Positions 45,702-54,616 of a stretch of DNA of 64,000 bases are shown piece after piece; position 1 is the first letter of the stretch; the number at the start of each line of letters is the position of its first letter. Under the pieces are notes generated by a model. It saw only the letters and a program-made list of their open reading frames with translations. It was not told the origin of the DNA and searched no databases. The stretch is from the NCBI RefSeq assembly GCF_014196835.1, contig NZ_JACIEK010000009.1, forward strand, positions 1-64,000, in the 5' to 3' direction. Both the position numbers and the translations under genes were made by a program. The DNA comes from Aureimonas pseudogalii (GTDB lineage: Bacteria > Pseudomonadota > Alphaproteobacteria > Rhizobiales > Rhizobiaceae).

Positions 45702-46969
45702 CCCCCGACACGAAAACTCCCCCGGTCTCGTCCCCGATGGGCCGGCCGCTCCTCGACCGCGCCGACGAGCGCGTGCGCCACGAGGCGGGCGTCGCCGGCG
45801 CGATCCGCGCCTTCGTCACCCGCGTGCGCTCGGGCGATCTCGGCTCGCTGCCGGTGATCGTCGGCCTCTTGATCATCTGGACGGTGTTCCAGGCGCTCAA
45901 CCCGATCTTCCTGTCGAGCAACAACCTCGTCAACCTGCTCTTCGACCTCTCGACGGTCGGCGTGATCTCGCTCGGCATCGTCTGCGTGCTCCTGCTCGGG
46001 CAGATCGACCTCTCGGTCGGCTCGATGAGCGGCTTCGCCTCGGCGCTGGTCGGGGTGCTCTGGGTGAACGAGGGCTGGCCGATCGCGGTGGCGATCGTCG
46101 CCGCGCTCGCCCTCGGCGCGGCGGTGGGCACGCTCTACGCCTTCTTCCTCAACCGCTTCGGCATGCCGAGCTTCGTCTCGACGCTCTCGGGCCTCCTCGC
46201 GATCCTCGGGCTGCAGCTCTACATCCTCGGCTCCACCGGCTCGATCAACCTGCCCTACGATTCCTGGATCGTCGATTTCGGGCAGATCCTCACCATGCCC
46301 GACTGGGTGGCCTACGCGCTCGTCGCGCTCGCGGGCCTTGCTACCTTCGCGCTCGGCGCGCGCAACGCGGCCCGCCGCAAGGCGGCCGGTCTCTCCAGTC
46401 GCTCCACGGCCAGCCTCCTCCTGCAGGCCGGCACCCTCGTCGTCGTGCTCGAGGCCCTCGCCTGGTATCTCAACCGCGACCGCGGCGTGCCGTGGATGTT
46501 CGGGCTCTTCGTGGCGCTGGTGCTGGTGATGCAATACGCGCTCACCCGCACCAAGTGGGGCCGCTCGATGTTCGCGGTCGGCGGCAACCAGGAAGCGGCG
46601 CGCCGCGCCGGCATCAACGTGCGCCTGATCTATGCCAGCGCCTTCGCCCTCTGCTCCTCGCTCGCGGCGCTCGGCGGCGTCCTTGCGGCCTCGCGCCTCG
46701 CCTCGGCCAGCCAGCAGGCCGGCACGGGCGACGTCAACCTCAACGCCATCGCCGCGGCGGTGATCGGCGGCACCAGCCTCTTCGGCGGCCGGGGCAGCGC
46801 CTATTCGGCGCTGCTCGGCATCATCGTGATCCAGTCGATCGCCAGCGGCCTGACGCTGCTCAACCTCTCGTCGTCGCTTCGCTACATGATCACCGGCGGC
46901 GTCCTCGCCATCGCCGTGATCGTCGACTCGCTCGCCCGCCGCTCGCGCGTCTCGCACGGCCGGGCCTGA
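45698..46969 (+). CDS. Sugar ABC transporter permease (CUT2, XylH-like)
   Basis: 423 residues with about ten membrane spans, a cytoplasmic N-terminal tail, and the CUT2 signatures ([65 protein letters not shown]). The size and the extra central spans match the XylH subfamily. It forms the membrane channel with a second copy of itself, and is translationally coupled to the ATPase. Confidence 0.93.
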   Translation: MTPDTKTPPVSSPMGRPLLDRADERVRHEAGVAGAIRAFVTRVRSGDLGSLPVIVGLLIIWTVFQALNPIFLSSNNLVNLLFDLSTVGVISLGIVCVLLLGQIDLSVGSMSGFASALVGVLWVNEGWPIAVAIVAALALGAAVGTLYAFFLNRFGMPSFVSTLSGLLAILGLQLYILGSTGSINLPYDSWIVDFGQILTMPDWVAYALVALAGLATFALGARNAARRKAAGLSSRSTASLLLQAGTLVVVLEALAWYLNRDRGVPWMFGLFVALVLVMQYALTRTKWGRSMFAVGGNQEAARRAGINVRLIYASAFALCSSLAALGGVLAASRLASASQQAGTGDVNLNAIAAAVIGGTSLFGGRGSAYSALLGIIVIQSIASGLTLLNLSSSLRYMITGGVLAIAVIVDSLARRSRVSHGRA

Positions 46970-47073
46970 TCCCTTCGGGCGCCGCCGGCCGAGCGCGGCG
47001 CACCGTCCCTCAATCCTTCGATCGATCGCGGGAACGGCCCCGAGCGCGGCCCTCGCGACAGGAGACAAGCGCC

Positions 47074-47805
47074 ATGAAACAGCAGGATCTCTCCGGCAAG
47101 GTCGCCGCCATCACGGGCGGGGCCTCCGGCATCGGCCTCGCCTGCGCCGAGGCGCTGGTGGAAGCCGGCGCCCGCGTCTTCCTCGTCGATCGCTCGCGCG
47201 AGGGGCTGGACGCCGCCTGCGCCCGCCTCGGCGAGCGCGCCTCGCCGATCGTGGTCGATCTGCTCGACCCCGCCAGCGTCTCCGGCATGCTGCCGCAGAT
47301 CCTCGATGCGGCCGGGCAGCTCGACATCTTCCACGCCAATGCCGGCTCCTATGTCGGCGGACCCGTGCTCGAAGGCGATCCCGACGCCTGGGACCGGATG
47401 CTCAACCTCAACGTCAACGCCGCCTTCCGCTCCATTCAGGCCGTGCTGCCGCACATGGCCGAGCGCCGGACCGGCGACGTCATCGTCACCAGTTCGGTGG
47501 CGGGCATGGTGCCCGTGGTCTGGGAGCCCGTCTACACCGCCTCGAAATTCGCGATCCAGGCCTTCGTCCACACGGTGCGCCGGCAGATGATCCCACATGG
47601 CGTGCGGATCGGCGCGGTGTGCCCGGGCCCGGTGGTCACCGCGCTCATCGCCGACTGGCCGGCGGCCAAGCTCGAAGAGGCCAAGGCCAACGGCAGCCTG
47701 ATGGAGGCCGAGGAGGTGGCGGATGCCGTGATGTTCATGCTGACGCGCCCGCGCCACGTCGTCATCCGCGATCTCGTGATCCTGCCCCACAGCACCGATC
47801 TCTGA
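47074..47805 (+). CDS. Short-chain dehydrogenase, probably a polyol (ribitol-type) dehydrogenase
   Basis: 243 residues with the NAD-binding GGASGIG (15-21), NAG (89-91), catalytic Ser141 (TSSVAG), Tyr154 and Lys158 (YTASK). The C-terminal part ([12 protein letters not shown]) and the [22 protein letters not shown] block resemble ribitol 2-dehydrogenases, which turn ribitol into D-ribulose. AGGAGA lies before the start. The next gene encodes a ribulokinase-like FGGY kinase, completing a polyol-to-ketose-phosphate route. Exact polyol is inferred. Confidence 0.88.
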   Translation: MKQQDLSGKVAAITGGASGIGLACAEALVEAGARVFLVDRSREGLDAACARLGERASPIVVDLLDPASVSGMLPQILDAAGQLDIFHANAGSYVGGPVLEGDPDAWDRMLNLNVNAAFRSIQAVLPHMAERRTGDVIVTSSVAGMVPVVWEPVYTASKFAIQAFVHTVRRQMIPHGVRIGAVCPGPVVTALIADWPAAKLEEAKANGSLMEAEEVADAVMFMLTRPRHVVIRDLVILPHSTDL

Positions 47806-47886
47806 CCACCAACAGCCTTGAACGCTGCGGGGGCGCTCGCCGATAAGGGGCCCGTCCCTCGTTTCCCACGAACCGGACCCGACATC

Positions 47887-49524
47887 ATGGACAGCGTCTT
47901 CCTCGGCATCGACGTCGGCACCGGCAGCGCCCGCGCCGGGCTCTTCGACCCCGCCGGCCGGCTTCTCGCCAGCGCCAAGCGGCCGATCCGCATCTGGCAC
48001 GAGCCCGGCGACATCGTCGAGCAATCGTCCGAGGACATCTGGCAGGCGATCTGCGCGAGCGTGCGCGAGGCGTTGGCGACCGCGAACGTCCGGCCAGAGG
48101 CCGTCCGCGGCCTCGGCTTCGACGCCACCTGCTCGCTCGTGGTGGTCGATCCTGCCGGCGCGCCGCTCGCCGTCGGGCCCTCCGGCGACCCGGCGCGCAA
48201 CGTCGTGGTCTGGATGGATCACCGCGCCATGGACCAGACCGCGCGCATCAACGCCACCGGGCACCGCGTGCTCGACTATGTCGGCGGCACCATCTCGCCG
48301 GAGATGGAGACGCCGAAGCTCCTCTGGCTGAACGAGAACCTGCCGCAGACCTATCGCGATGCCGGGCATTTCTTCGACCTCGCCGACTACCTGTCGTGGC
48401 GCGCCACTGGCTCCGCCGCGCGCTCGGTCTGCACGCTCACCTGCAAATGGACCTATCTCGCGCATGAAGGTCGCTGGGACGCCGACTATTTCCGCACGAT
48501 CGGGCTCGGCGATCTCGCCGACGACGGCTTCGCGCGGATCGGCGACACCGTCGTCGACATCGCGACGCCCCTCGGCCAAGGCCTGACGGACGCCGCCGCC
48601 GCCGAGCTCGGCCTCGTGCCCGGCCTTCCCGTCGGCGCCTCGCTGATCGACGCGCATGCCGGCGGCGTCGGCACGATCGGCGCGCGGTCGCAGGACGGCG
48701 CGGCCGCCGATCCCGCGCGCGAACTGGCCCTCATCATGGGCACCTCGCTCTGCTCGATGGCGCTGACCCGCGATCCCGTCTTCGTGCCGGGCATCTGGGG
48801 CCCCTACCGGGGCGCGATGCTGCCGAGTTACTGGCTGCTCGAGGGCGGCCAGTCGGCCTACGGCGCCGCGCTCGACAGGATCGTGTCGCTGCACCCCGCC
48901 TATGGTGAAGCGCAGGCTGCCGCGAGCGCCGCCTGCGCGCCGCTTCTCGCCTTCCTGGAGCGGCGCGCGGTGGCGCTGGCCGGCTCGGTCGAAGCGGCCG
49001 CGACGCTCGCCGGGAAGCTTCACGTCGTGCCCGAACTGCTCGGCAACCGGGCGCCCGAAGCCGATCCGCACGCCACCGGAATTATCGCCGGCCTGACGCT
49101 GGCGAGCGGCATCGACGACCTCGCCAACCTCTTCGTGGCCACGCTCTGCGGCCTCTGCTACGGCACGCGGCAGATCGTCGAGGCGGCGAACGTTCAGGGC
49201 GTGTCGTTCGAGCGGATCGTCGTCTCCGGCGGCGCGGCGCGCTCGCCTCTCCTGCGCCGCATCCTCGCCGATGCGACGGGTCTCTCGGTGGCGCTGCCGG
49301 TGACCGACGAGCCGGTCCTCCTCGGCAGCGCCATGCTCGGCGCGGTGGCCTCCGGCGCGCATGCCAGCCTCGAGGCCGCCGCCGCCGCGATGAGCCGCAA
49401 CGGCGAGACGACCGTGCCGGACACCGGTGAGGTCGCGGCCTTCCACGAGCGCAAGTATCGCGCCTTCCGCCTGCTCCAGACCAGCGAACGGCAGATCCGC
49501 GCGCTGATGACCGCGGGCTCATGA
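47887..49524 (+). CDS. FGGY-family carbohydrate kinase, D-ribulokinase-like
   Basis: 545 residues. The start MDSVFLGIDVGTGSARAGLFD carries the phosphate-1 motif; WMDHRA, the PKLLWL block, MGTSLCSM and the C-terminal VVSGGAARSPLLRRILADATG adenosine/FGGY region complete the fold. The length and CGLCYGTRQIVEA segment match the YDR109C/FGGY-ribulokinase group that phosphorylates D-ribulose at O5. It would produce D-ribulose 5-phosphate for the pentose phosphate pathway. Last gene of the operon; an 11-C homopolymer follows 22 bases after its stop. Confidence 0.9.
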   Translation: MDSVFLGIDVGTGSARAGLFDPAGRLLASAKRPIRIWHEPGDIVEQSSEDIWQAICASVREALATANVRPEAVRGLGFDATCSLVVVDPAGAPLAVGPSGDPARNVVVWMDHRAMDQTARINATGHRVLDYVGGTISPEMETPKLLWLNENLPQTYRDAGHFFDLADYLSWRATGSAARSVCTLTCKWTYLAHEGRWDADYFRTIGLGDLADDGFARIGDTVVDIATPLGQGLTDAAAAELGLVPGLPVGASLIDAHAGGVGTIGARSQDGAAADPARELALIMGTSLCSMALTRDPVFVPGIWGPYRGAMLPSYWLLEGGQSAYGAALDRIVSLHPAYGEAQAAASAACAPLLAFLERRAVALAGSVEAAATLAGKLHVVPELLGNRAPEADPHATGIIAGLTLASGIDDLANLFVATLCGLCYGTRQIVEAANVQGVSFERIVVSGGAARSPLLRRILADATGLSVALPVTDEPVLLGSAMLGAVASGAHASLEAAAAAMSRNGETTVPDTGEVAAFHERKYRAFRLLQTSERQIRALMTAGS

Positions 49525-50016
49525 CGGGGCGCTGATCCCGGCCCTGCCCCCCCCCCCGGCGCGGCGAAGCGGCTTTCCGGTCGCGGCGCTGCGGCGTCCA
49601 GCACGTGTGGGACACCGGTCTCGTCGCGCGAGGCAATCGCCCGCGCCGTGCAGTTCCCGTAGGAGTGCAAGATCCGGTCCGTCGTCTCCGAACGGCGCAC
49701 CGATATTCTCAACGATGCCGGCAGCAGGCTATGCCCGCGGGACCTGCGGGACCATCACCAGACGATTTACATCAACTTGTATCTAGTAGTCTTAACGGCA
49801 ATTTCGTCTTCTGACCGAGATATCTTCGGCTGACAAAAGTGTGATCTCGTGTCATCTAGACACTACAGGACGCGGCGACAAGCCGGCGACGACTTCGATC
49901 CCGCCCCACTCGATTGATCACATCACCGTTTCGACCGCGCTTCCGCTTCGCTTGGCGGACGACGATCCCGCTTGTCCGGATCGCGATGCAAGGCGTCGAT
50001 TCCGAAGGAGGACCTC
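49525..50016. other. Intergenic region with poly-C tract and AT-rich promoter zone
   Basis: Eleven consecutive C residues at 49547-49557 lie just after the kinase gene. From about 49760 to 49860 the DNA is clearly AT-richer and should contain the promoter of the FAD oxidoreductase gene. GTGTC (49849-49853) and GACAC (49859-49863) form a short inverted repeat that could be a protein site. No gene was found. Confidence 0.5.
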
Positions 50017-51423
50017 ATGCTGCCCATCGCCATTCTCGGTGCCGGTCTCGCCGGTCTCACCGCCGCCCGCGAGCTTCGCGCGCAGGGCCTTCCGGTGATC
50101 GTCTTCGAGGCGGGCGCGGCGGTCGGCGGCATGGCGCGCAGCTTTCAGGACGCGGAGGGCTTCACCTACGATTTCGGCGCGCATTTCATCAACAACCGGC
50201 TGGCCGAGGCGCTCGGCGCCGCCGACATCTGCCGCACCGTCAAGCATTACGGCGAGGCCGTCGCCATCGACGGGCGCTCGTGCAGCCACCCGTTCGGCCT
50301 GCTCGCCAAGCCCGGTTTCGTCGTCTCGGCGCTCCGCGCCAAGCTGCGCGCTCGCGTGGTGAAGACGGCCGAAGACTGGTTCCGCCAGTCCTACGGCGAC
50401 GCGCTGGCCGAGCACGTGGCGATGCCGCTCGCCGAAGCCTGGTCCGGCGCCCCCGCATCCTTGCTCTCGCCGGCGGTCGGCGACAAGTTCGGCGCGGGTC
50501 TCCTGAAGTCGCTCTATCTCAGCGCTGCCGCGCGCGTCAGCCGCCGCGCCGTCTGCAACGGCTACTCGCACGAGATGCCCGAGAGCGCCGGCATCTACCA
50601 CGTCTATCCCGAAGGCGGCCTCGCCGCCCTGCTGGAACCCATGGTCCGCGCCCTCGGCGACACCGTCCGCCTCGAGTCGCCGGTGGAAAAGATCGTGGTC
50701 GAGAACGAGCGCGTCGTCGCCGTGCGCGTGAAGGGCGAGACGATCGCGGTCTCGGCGGTCATCAGCACCGCGCCGGTGCCGGTGCTACCGAAGATCGTCG
50801 AGGGCACGCACGCGCTCGATCATCTCGCGTCCTTCCGCTACCGGCCGATGGTCTTCGTCAACCTCAAGTTCGAGGGCCGCGGCATCCTGCCCGACACGAT
50901 GCTCTGGACGCCCGACCGCTCGCAGCCCTTCTTCCGCGTCACCGAGGCACCGATCTCGATGCCGTGGCTGGCACCCGAGGGCAAGACGATGGTCACCTTC
51001 GACATCGGCTGCGAGGTCGGCGACGAGCATTGGACCCTGTCGGACGAGGCGCTGGCCGAGCGCTGCCTCGCCGGTTTCGCCAAGCTCTATCCCGGCATCG
51101 ACACGCGCTATCTCGGCGCGGCCGGCGTCATCCGCACGCCCTATGCCTATCCCGTCTATCTCGCGGAATACGAGACGGCGCGCCGCCGCTTCGCCGAGAC
51201 GACGGGCGTCGCCGGCCTCTACAGCATCGGCCGCAACGGCGAGTTCGCGCACATCCTGATGGAGGACGTCTACTGGCGCACGCTCCGCCGCATGACGGAC
51301 GTCATGGCCTATGTCGGCGCCACCCGCCGCGAGCGTTTGGACGTCACCGAAGCACAAAAGCCTCGCTCGGCATGGGGTTGGCCCCGCAAGGCCGCCCTGC
51401 CCGCGGGCGGCGTCGTCGCCTGA
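50017..51423 (+). CDS. FAD-dependent amine oxidase/UDP-galactopyranose-mutase-like oxidoreductase
   Basis: 468 residues with an N-terminal dinucleotide-binding motif (ILGAGLAGLTAARELRAQGLPVIVFEAGAAVGGMARSF) and the GAHFINNR segment seen in NAD(P)-binding protoporphyrinogen-oxidase-like proteins. A second FAD contact appears near the C terminus (GVAGLYSIGRNGEFAHILMEDVY). The ATG at 50017 has AAGGAGGA upstream. Such proteins occur in surface polysaccharide clusters and in amine, carotenoid or porphyrin oxidation; the HxxGG-like pattern and Tyr/Asn-rich tail here fit the UDP-galactopyranose-mutase-like group best. Monocistronic here. Confidence 0.85.
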   Translation: MLPIAILGAGLAGLTAARELRAQGLPVIVFEAGAAVGGMARSFQDAEGFTYDFGAHFINNRLAEALGAADICRTVKHYGEAVAIDGRSCSHPFGLLAKPGFVVSALRAKLRARVVKTAEDWFRQSYGDALAEHVAMPLAEAWSGAPASLLSPAVGDKFGAGLLKSLYLSAAARVSRRAVCNGYSHEMPESAGIYHVYPEGGLAALLEPMVRALGDTVRLESPVEKIVVENERVVAVRVKGETIAVSAVISTAPVPVLPKIVEGTHALDHLASFRYRPMVFVNLKFEGRGILPDTMLWTPDRSQPFFRVTEAPISMPWLAPEGKTMVTFDIGCEVGDEHWTLSDEALAERCLAGFAKLYPGIDTRYLGAAGVIRTPYAYPVYLAEYETARRRFAETTGVAGLYSIGRNGEFAHILMEDVYWRTLRRMTDVMAYVGATRRERLDVTEAQKPRSAWGWPRKAALPAGGVVA

Positions 51424-51928
51424 CGGCGCACGACCTTCGCCGGGAATGACATGCGACGAAGAAGGATGGCGTCTCCGCGAGGTCCAGCCTTCCGCTTGTC
51501 CGGTCGAAGTCGGATCGTCGGCGCGCGATGCAGCGGATCGCGCCGCGCGTACAGTCGGAATGAACGAGCATACCACCCTCGCTCACCACGACTGTCGTTT
51601 CGAAGCGATCTCGGTTCCCGCGCGCACGGTAGGCGATGACCAAGATAAGGGAATCCGTTGAGCTTTCCCTTCAAACCAACGAATGTCAGCGAAGTAACAT
51701 AAGCATCTGCGACCGCGAGTGTTCGAAAAGTAACATCGAGGATATTTGATACAGGCAATCGTCGTCGCCTACGAAAATCCTCGCAACCGATCAGTGTCGG
51801 CATCGACTGGCGTCGATGCGACTCCAGACCGGTAACGCACGCTGACCAATCTTCGTAAAACTCGTTTGGCGAAACAGAACGCGTTTGGCGAAGAGCTACC
51901 CGTCTAAGGACGACGGACTCTATTGGTC
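51424..51928. other. Intergenic stretch with short direct repeats
   Basis: AT-richer than its surroundings between 51650 and 51930. AAGTAACAT occurs at 51692-51700 and 51728-51736 (36-base spacing), and CGTTTGGCGAA at 51863-51873 and 51882-51892 (19-base spacing). No convincing gene: the open frames lack ribosome binding sites. Confidence 0.45.
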
Positions 51929-52123
51929 TCAGTCCAGCCACAGGGAACCACGGCGCCCACGCTCGGAGTCGCCACTCTCGCGGTTAACCGCCTCGTCGTC
52001 CTCGAACTCCTGCTGGACGATCCAGTTTTCCGTTGGGGTCGCGGCCGCTGGCTCCGCCGCGCAAACATCGCGTTTCTTTTCTGCGCTCTCGACCGTACGC
52101 GGAGGAATGGAACTGTGGCTCAT
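51929..52123 (-). CDS. 64-residue acidic hypothetical protein
   Basis: The ATG at 52123 has a perfect AGGAGG seven bases upstream, and the frame is open for 64 residues. The protein is hydrophilic and acidic at its centre (ENWIVQQEFEDDEA), with no membrane span and no recognised domain. It probably is intrinsically disordered. It is on the same strand as mucR, 184 bases downstream of it. The Trp in NWIVQQEF inside a charged stretch looks like a short binding motif, but no partner can be named. Confidence 0.6.
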   Translation of the reverse strand: MSHSSIPPRTVESAEKKRDVCAAEPAAATPTENWIVQQEFEDDEAVNRESGDSERGRRGSLWLD

Positions 52124-52307
52124 CACGGTGCCTCCTATTGTCTAAGGACAACAACCTCCGTGAAGGCTTCGCAGTTCCCCGAGTACGTTCGCCGACGACC
52201 GAAAGAGGACGACGGGGAGAACTGCTTTCGCCTCCCCGAGCGAGCGCCACCTCGCAGCTACGGTCGGCTGGCACGGTGGCGGCCTCGCGGCCGCCACCGG
52301 CCGATCG

Positions 52308-52838
52308 TCAGGCCGTTTCGGTCTTGCGCGGGGCGCGGCGCTTGCGGGCGGGCTTCTCGGCCTCCGCGTCCGGCGCGACCTCCGGCTCCATCTCGATTTC
52401 GGGAGCCGCGTCCTCCACGGGCTGGGCCTTGCGGCCGAGGCCGATCGACTTGGCCAGTTCCGAGCGCTTGGCCGCGTAGCTCGCCGCCACCATCGGATAA
52501 TCGGCCGGCAGGCCCCACTTCTGGCGATAGGCCTCCGGCGTCAGGTCGTAATGCGTCATCAGGTGGCGCTTCAGCGACTTGAACTGCTTTCCGTCCTCCA
52601 GGCAGATCAGGTAGTCGGGCGTCACCGACTTCTTCACGGGAACGGCCGGAACCAGCGGCTCGGCGACGGCCGGCTCTTCCGCCACGGTCGCCGATAGACC
52701 GAGTGCACCGAAGACGCTCGCAATCAGTCCGGCCAGTTCATCGCGCGGAACATGGTTCTTGCTGACATAGGCGGCTACGATTTCCGCAGTCTGCTGACGG
52801 CGCTCGGAAACGTCGTCATTCTCTATATCCATTGCCAT
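52308..52838 (-). CDS. mucR: MucR/Ros family zinc-finger transcriptional regulator
   Basis: 176 residues. The DNA-binding domain is plain: CLEDGKQFKSLKRHLMTHYDLTPEAYRQKWGLPADYPMVA (79 onward) with ligands Cys79, Asp82, His92 and His96, where the usual second Cys is Asp, as in several MucR proteins. The N-terminal part (1-50) matches the oligomerisation region. MucR binds AT-rich DNA as a histone-like repressor controlling exopolysaccharide, motility and virulence genes in Rhizobiales. The C terminus has an unusual acidic-then-basic tail (APEIEMEPEVAPD then KPARKRRAPRK), about 30 residues longer than common MucR. GAAGAGAG lies before the ATG. Confidence 0.93.
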   Translation of the reverse strand: MAMDIENDDVSERRQQTAEIVAAYVSKNHVPRDELAGLIASVFGALGLSATVAEEPAVAEPLVPAVPVKKSVTPDYLICLEDGKQFKSLKRHLMTHYDLTPEAYRQKWGLPADYPMVAASYAAKRSELAKSIGLGRKAQPVEDAAPEIEMEPEVAPDAEAEKPARKRRAPRKTETA

Positions 52839-53213
52839 TTTTCTCTCTTCGCAAACCGAATTCGTCTCCGCTGCTTTAACCCGCAGACGCGAGATTGCAA
52901 AGTCGATGTTCGAGATTTGTTTGTTCGGGTCTTCTGCAGGACTGTCAAATTCAGGTTGAAATGACCACCAGTCCGCCGTGCAACCGCCGGGCTGCTTGTA
53001 TCTCCCCGTCGAGCGGGCGCACCGTCCTTTCACAACGGGCGCATTGGCCGATGGAAGACCGCCGTTTGCGACGACGAATTCGATCGTGCCTCCCCGGTCG
53101 TCGATTTCTGCCTTTTCGAGGTCTCGGAATCTTGAACGAATGCAGACCCGAATTTGCGGCGGCATGGCACGAACGAGCGGCCGGCGCGTTGGAGGGCGAA
53201 CAGGAGGCGCATC
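52839..53213. other. Intergenic region upstream of mucR
   Basis: 375 bases between divergent genes, AT-rich near mucR (52839-52960), as expected for a self-binding MucR promoter. The small-protein gene on the right takes its AGGAGG from the last part. No further gene seen. Confidence 0.5.
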
Positions 53214-53393
53214 ATGACGAACGACACCACCGGAGCACCCGCCGCAGGCCCCGATCTGGAGGCCGAGGAACTGGCGGCCAAGACCAACGTATCGCTCGAG
53301 GAAGCGCAGGCGATCATCCGCTCCAAGGGCCACGACCGAGCGACGCAGGATGGCGCCGCTCAGGAACTCAAGACCGAGACGACGTCGGACTGA
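53214..53393 (+). CDS. 59-residue hypothetical protein
   Basis: Starts at 53214 with AGGAGG upstream. The sequence has a helical, UBA-like or DUF3606-like core: AEELAAKTNVSLEEAQAIIRSKGHDRATQD. Small cytosolic proteins with this pattern are frequent in Rhizobiales, often stress-induced, but I cannot assign a role. A strong hairpin follows 23 bases after its stop. Confidence 0.7.
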   Translation: MTNDTTGAPAAGPDLEAEELAAKTNVSLEEAQAIIRSKGHDRATQDGAAQELKTETTSD

Positions 53394-53415
53394 CGCGTCG
53401 AACCTGACGATCGGC

Positions 53416-53438
53416 GGGCGGCACAAGTCGTGTCGCCC
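53416..53438 (+). terminator. Hairpin between convergent small gene and zapA
   Basis: GGGCGGCAC (53416-53424) pairs with GTGTCGCCC (53430-53438), nine pairs including one G-U, with a 5-base loop. It lies between convergent genes and may end transcription from both sides. No U-run. Confidence 0.45.
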
Positions 53439-53553
53439 CGGCAAACCGTCGTCGTAAGACGAGGTCGGCGGGAGATCGACGCTGGCGATCGAAACGTGAC
53501 GACGTCATCGGATCACCCGCTGGTTTTGTCGCTTGCTCGGAAGGGAGTTGCGT

Positions 53554-53913
53554 TCAGCCCCGTTCGAGCTTGAGGGTGATCCGCTCGATCACGTCGGACA
53601 CGCCGAGAAGATGCTGCACGAGGCGCTGGTCGTTCTCCTCCTGGCGGACCTCGACGTCGGCTTCGCTCGAACCTGCCTCGGCCAACTGTCGCTCGAGCGC
53701 GGCGATGCGGCCCCGGGCCTCGTCGAGTTCGTCGGTCGCCATGATCGCCGCCATCACGGTGAGGCGCAGGTCGCCGATCTCGCCGAACGACCCGCGCAGT
53801 TCCGTCACCCGCCCATCGACCTCGGCGGCCAGCCCTTCGAGATGCGCCTCCTCGCCCTCGGCGCAGGCCATTCGGTAGGTCTTGCCATCGATGGTGACGA
53901 CGATCTGGGGCAT
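53554..53913 (-). CDS. zapA: Cell division protein ZapA
   Basis: 119 residues. The N-terminal beta domain VVTIDGKTYRMACAEGEEAHLEGLA and the long coiled coil (LDEARGRIAALERQLAEAG) match ZapA, which promotes FtsZ filament bundling at the division ring. Encoded 57 bases downstream of the DUF4164 gene on the same strand, the standard alphaproteobacterial pair. I looked for 6S RNA in the 160 bases beyond its stop and saw no clear match. Confidence 0.9.
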   Translation of the reverse strand: MPQIVVTIDGKTYRMACAEGEEAHLEGLAAEVDGRVTELRGSFGEIGDLRLTVMAAIMATDELDEARGRIAALERQLAEAGSSEADVEVRQEENDQRLVQHLLGVSDVIERITLKLERG

Positions 53914-53970
53914 GGGAAATCCTTCTGAAGCCGCGCCGTCGCGCCGAGTGTCGAGAACCCTGACTGAGCG

Positions 53971-54252
53971 TCACGAACGCTGGCGGGCCAGCACGTCGCG
54001 GATCTGCTCCATCGCCGTGACGAGGCGCCGCGACACCTCGCGGTTCGCCGCCTCCAGCCGCTGCGCCCGCGTCAACGCGGTGTCGAGTTCGGCGGCGAGC
54101 TTGGAGCGGTCCGCCGTCATGCGCTGCACCTCCTCTTCGGCCGCCAGCACGATGTGGTCGCGAGAGAGGCGTGCGTCGACCGCGCCCTCCAGCCGTTCGA
54201 GCACGTGCTGCAGCCGGAGAGTGGCGTCGTGCAGCGGGGTTCCGGCGCCCAT
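53971..54252 (-). CDS. DUF4164 family coiled-coil protein
   Basis: 93 residues, nearly all coiled coil (RLQHVLERLEGAVDARL then EEEVQRMTADRSKLAAELDTALTRAQRLEAANREVSRRL). The start at 54252 has GAGGAGG upstream. In Rhizobiales this protein is encoded next to zapA and is presumably a division or envelope accessory factor, but its function is not established. Confidence 0.88.
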   Translation of the reverse strand: MGAGTPLHDATLRLQHVLERLEGAVDARLSRDHIVLAAEEEVQRMTADRSKLAAELDTALTRAQRLEAANREVSRRLVTAMEQIRDVLARQRS

Positions 54253-54616
54253 CAACGGCCTCCTCGTTCGATTCGCGGCCGGAGGCGGATACGGCGAACC
54301 GCGCGGCAAGCATCCGTTCCGCTTTAACCGCATCGCGCGGGCGTGAAAAGCACTCCCTCCCGTATCAACTCGCGGGAGAGCAGCGAGCGGGGCCGTCCGG
54401 CTCGCGCTCGCGCCGGCTGCGGCGCTTTTCCGAGCCGGCCGCAGCGGAAAAGCGGCACTGGCCCCTTTCCCCGCCGCGTGAACGCTTTATGAAGCGCAGG
54501 AACGGAACCACCGGTCGCCGCACCGGTGGTCCACCCCGAGCTTGCCGCGCCCGGCCACCGGCCGTCGCGGCTGCGGACGGCCCATTCCGGATCCGTCCTT
54601 CCAGGAGAAGAAGACC
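54253..54616. other. Divergent promoter region between DUF4164 and gap
   Basis: 364 bases with no gene. In many Rhizobiales I recall a transketolase gene between DUF4164 and gap; here there is no room for it. The region should carry the gap–pgk promoter. No regulator site recognised. Confidence 0.5.

Noticed and set aside
46882-49446. An 854-codon minus-strand frame over the SDR and kinase genes
   Set aside because: Shadow frame; the forward proteins have catalytic motifs and ribosome binding sites.
51309-51941. A 210-codon minus-strand frame overlapping the end of the FAD oxidoreductase
   Set aside because: Crosses into the antisense of a real gene, Arg-rich, no ribosome binding site.
53396-53553. 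Possible 6S RNA gene downstream of zapA
   Set aside because: The position fits but I could not see the expected long bulged duplex; only a short hairpin (53416-53438) is present.
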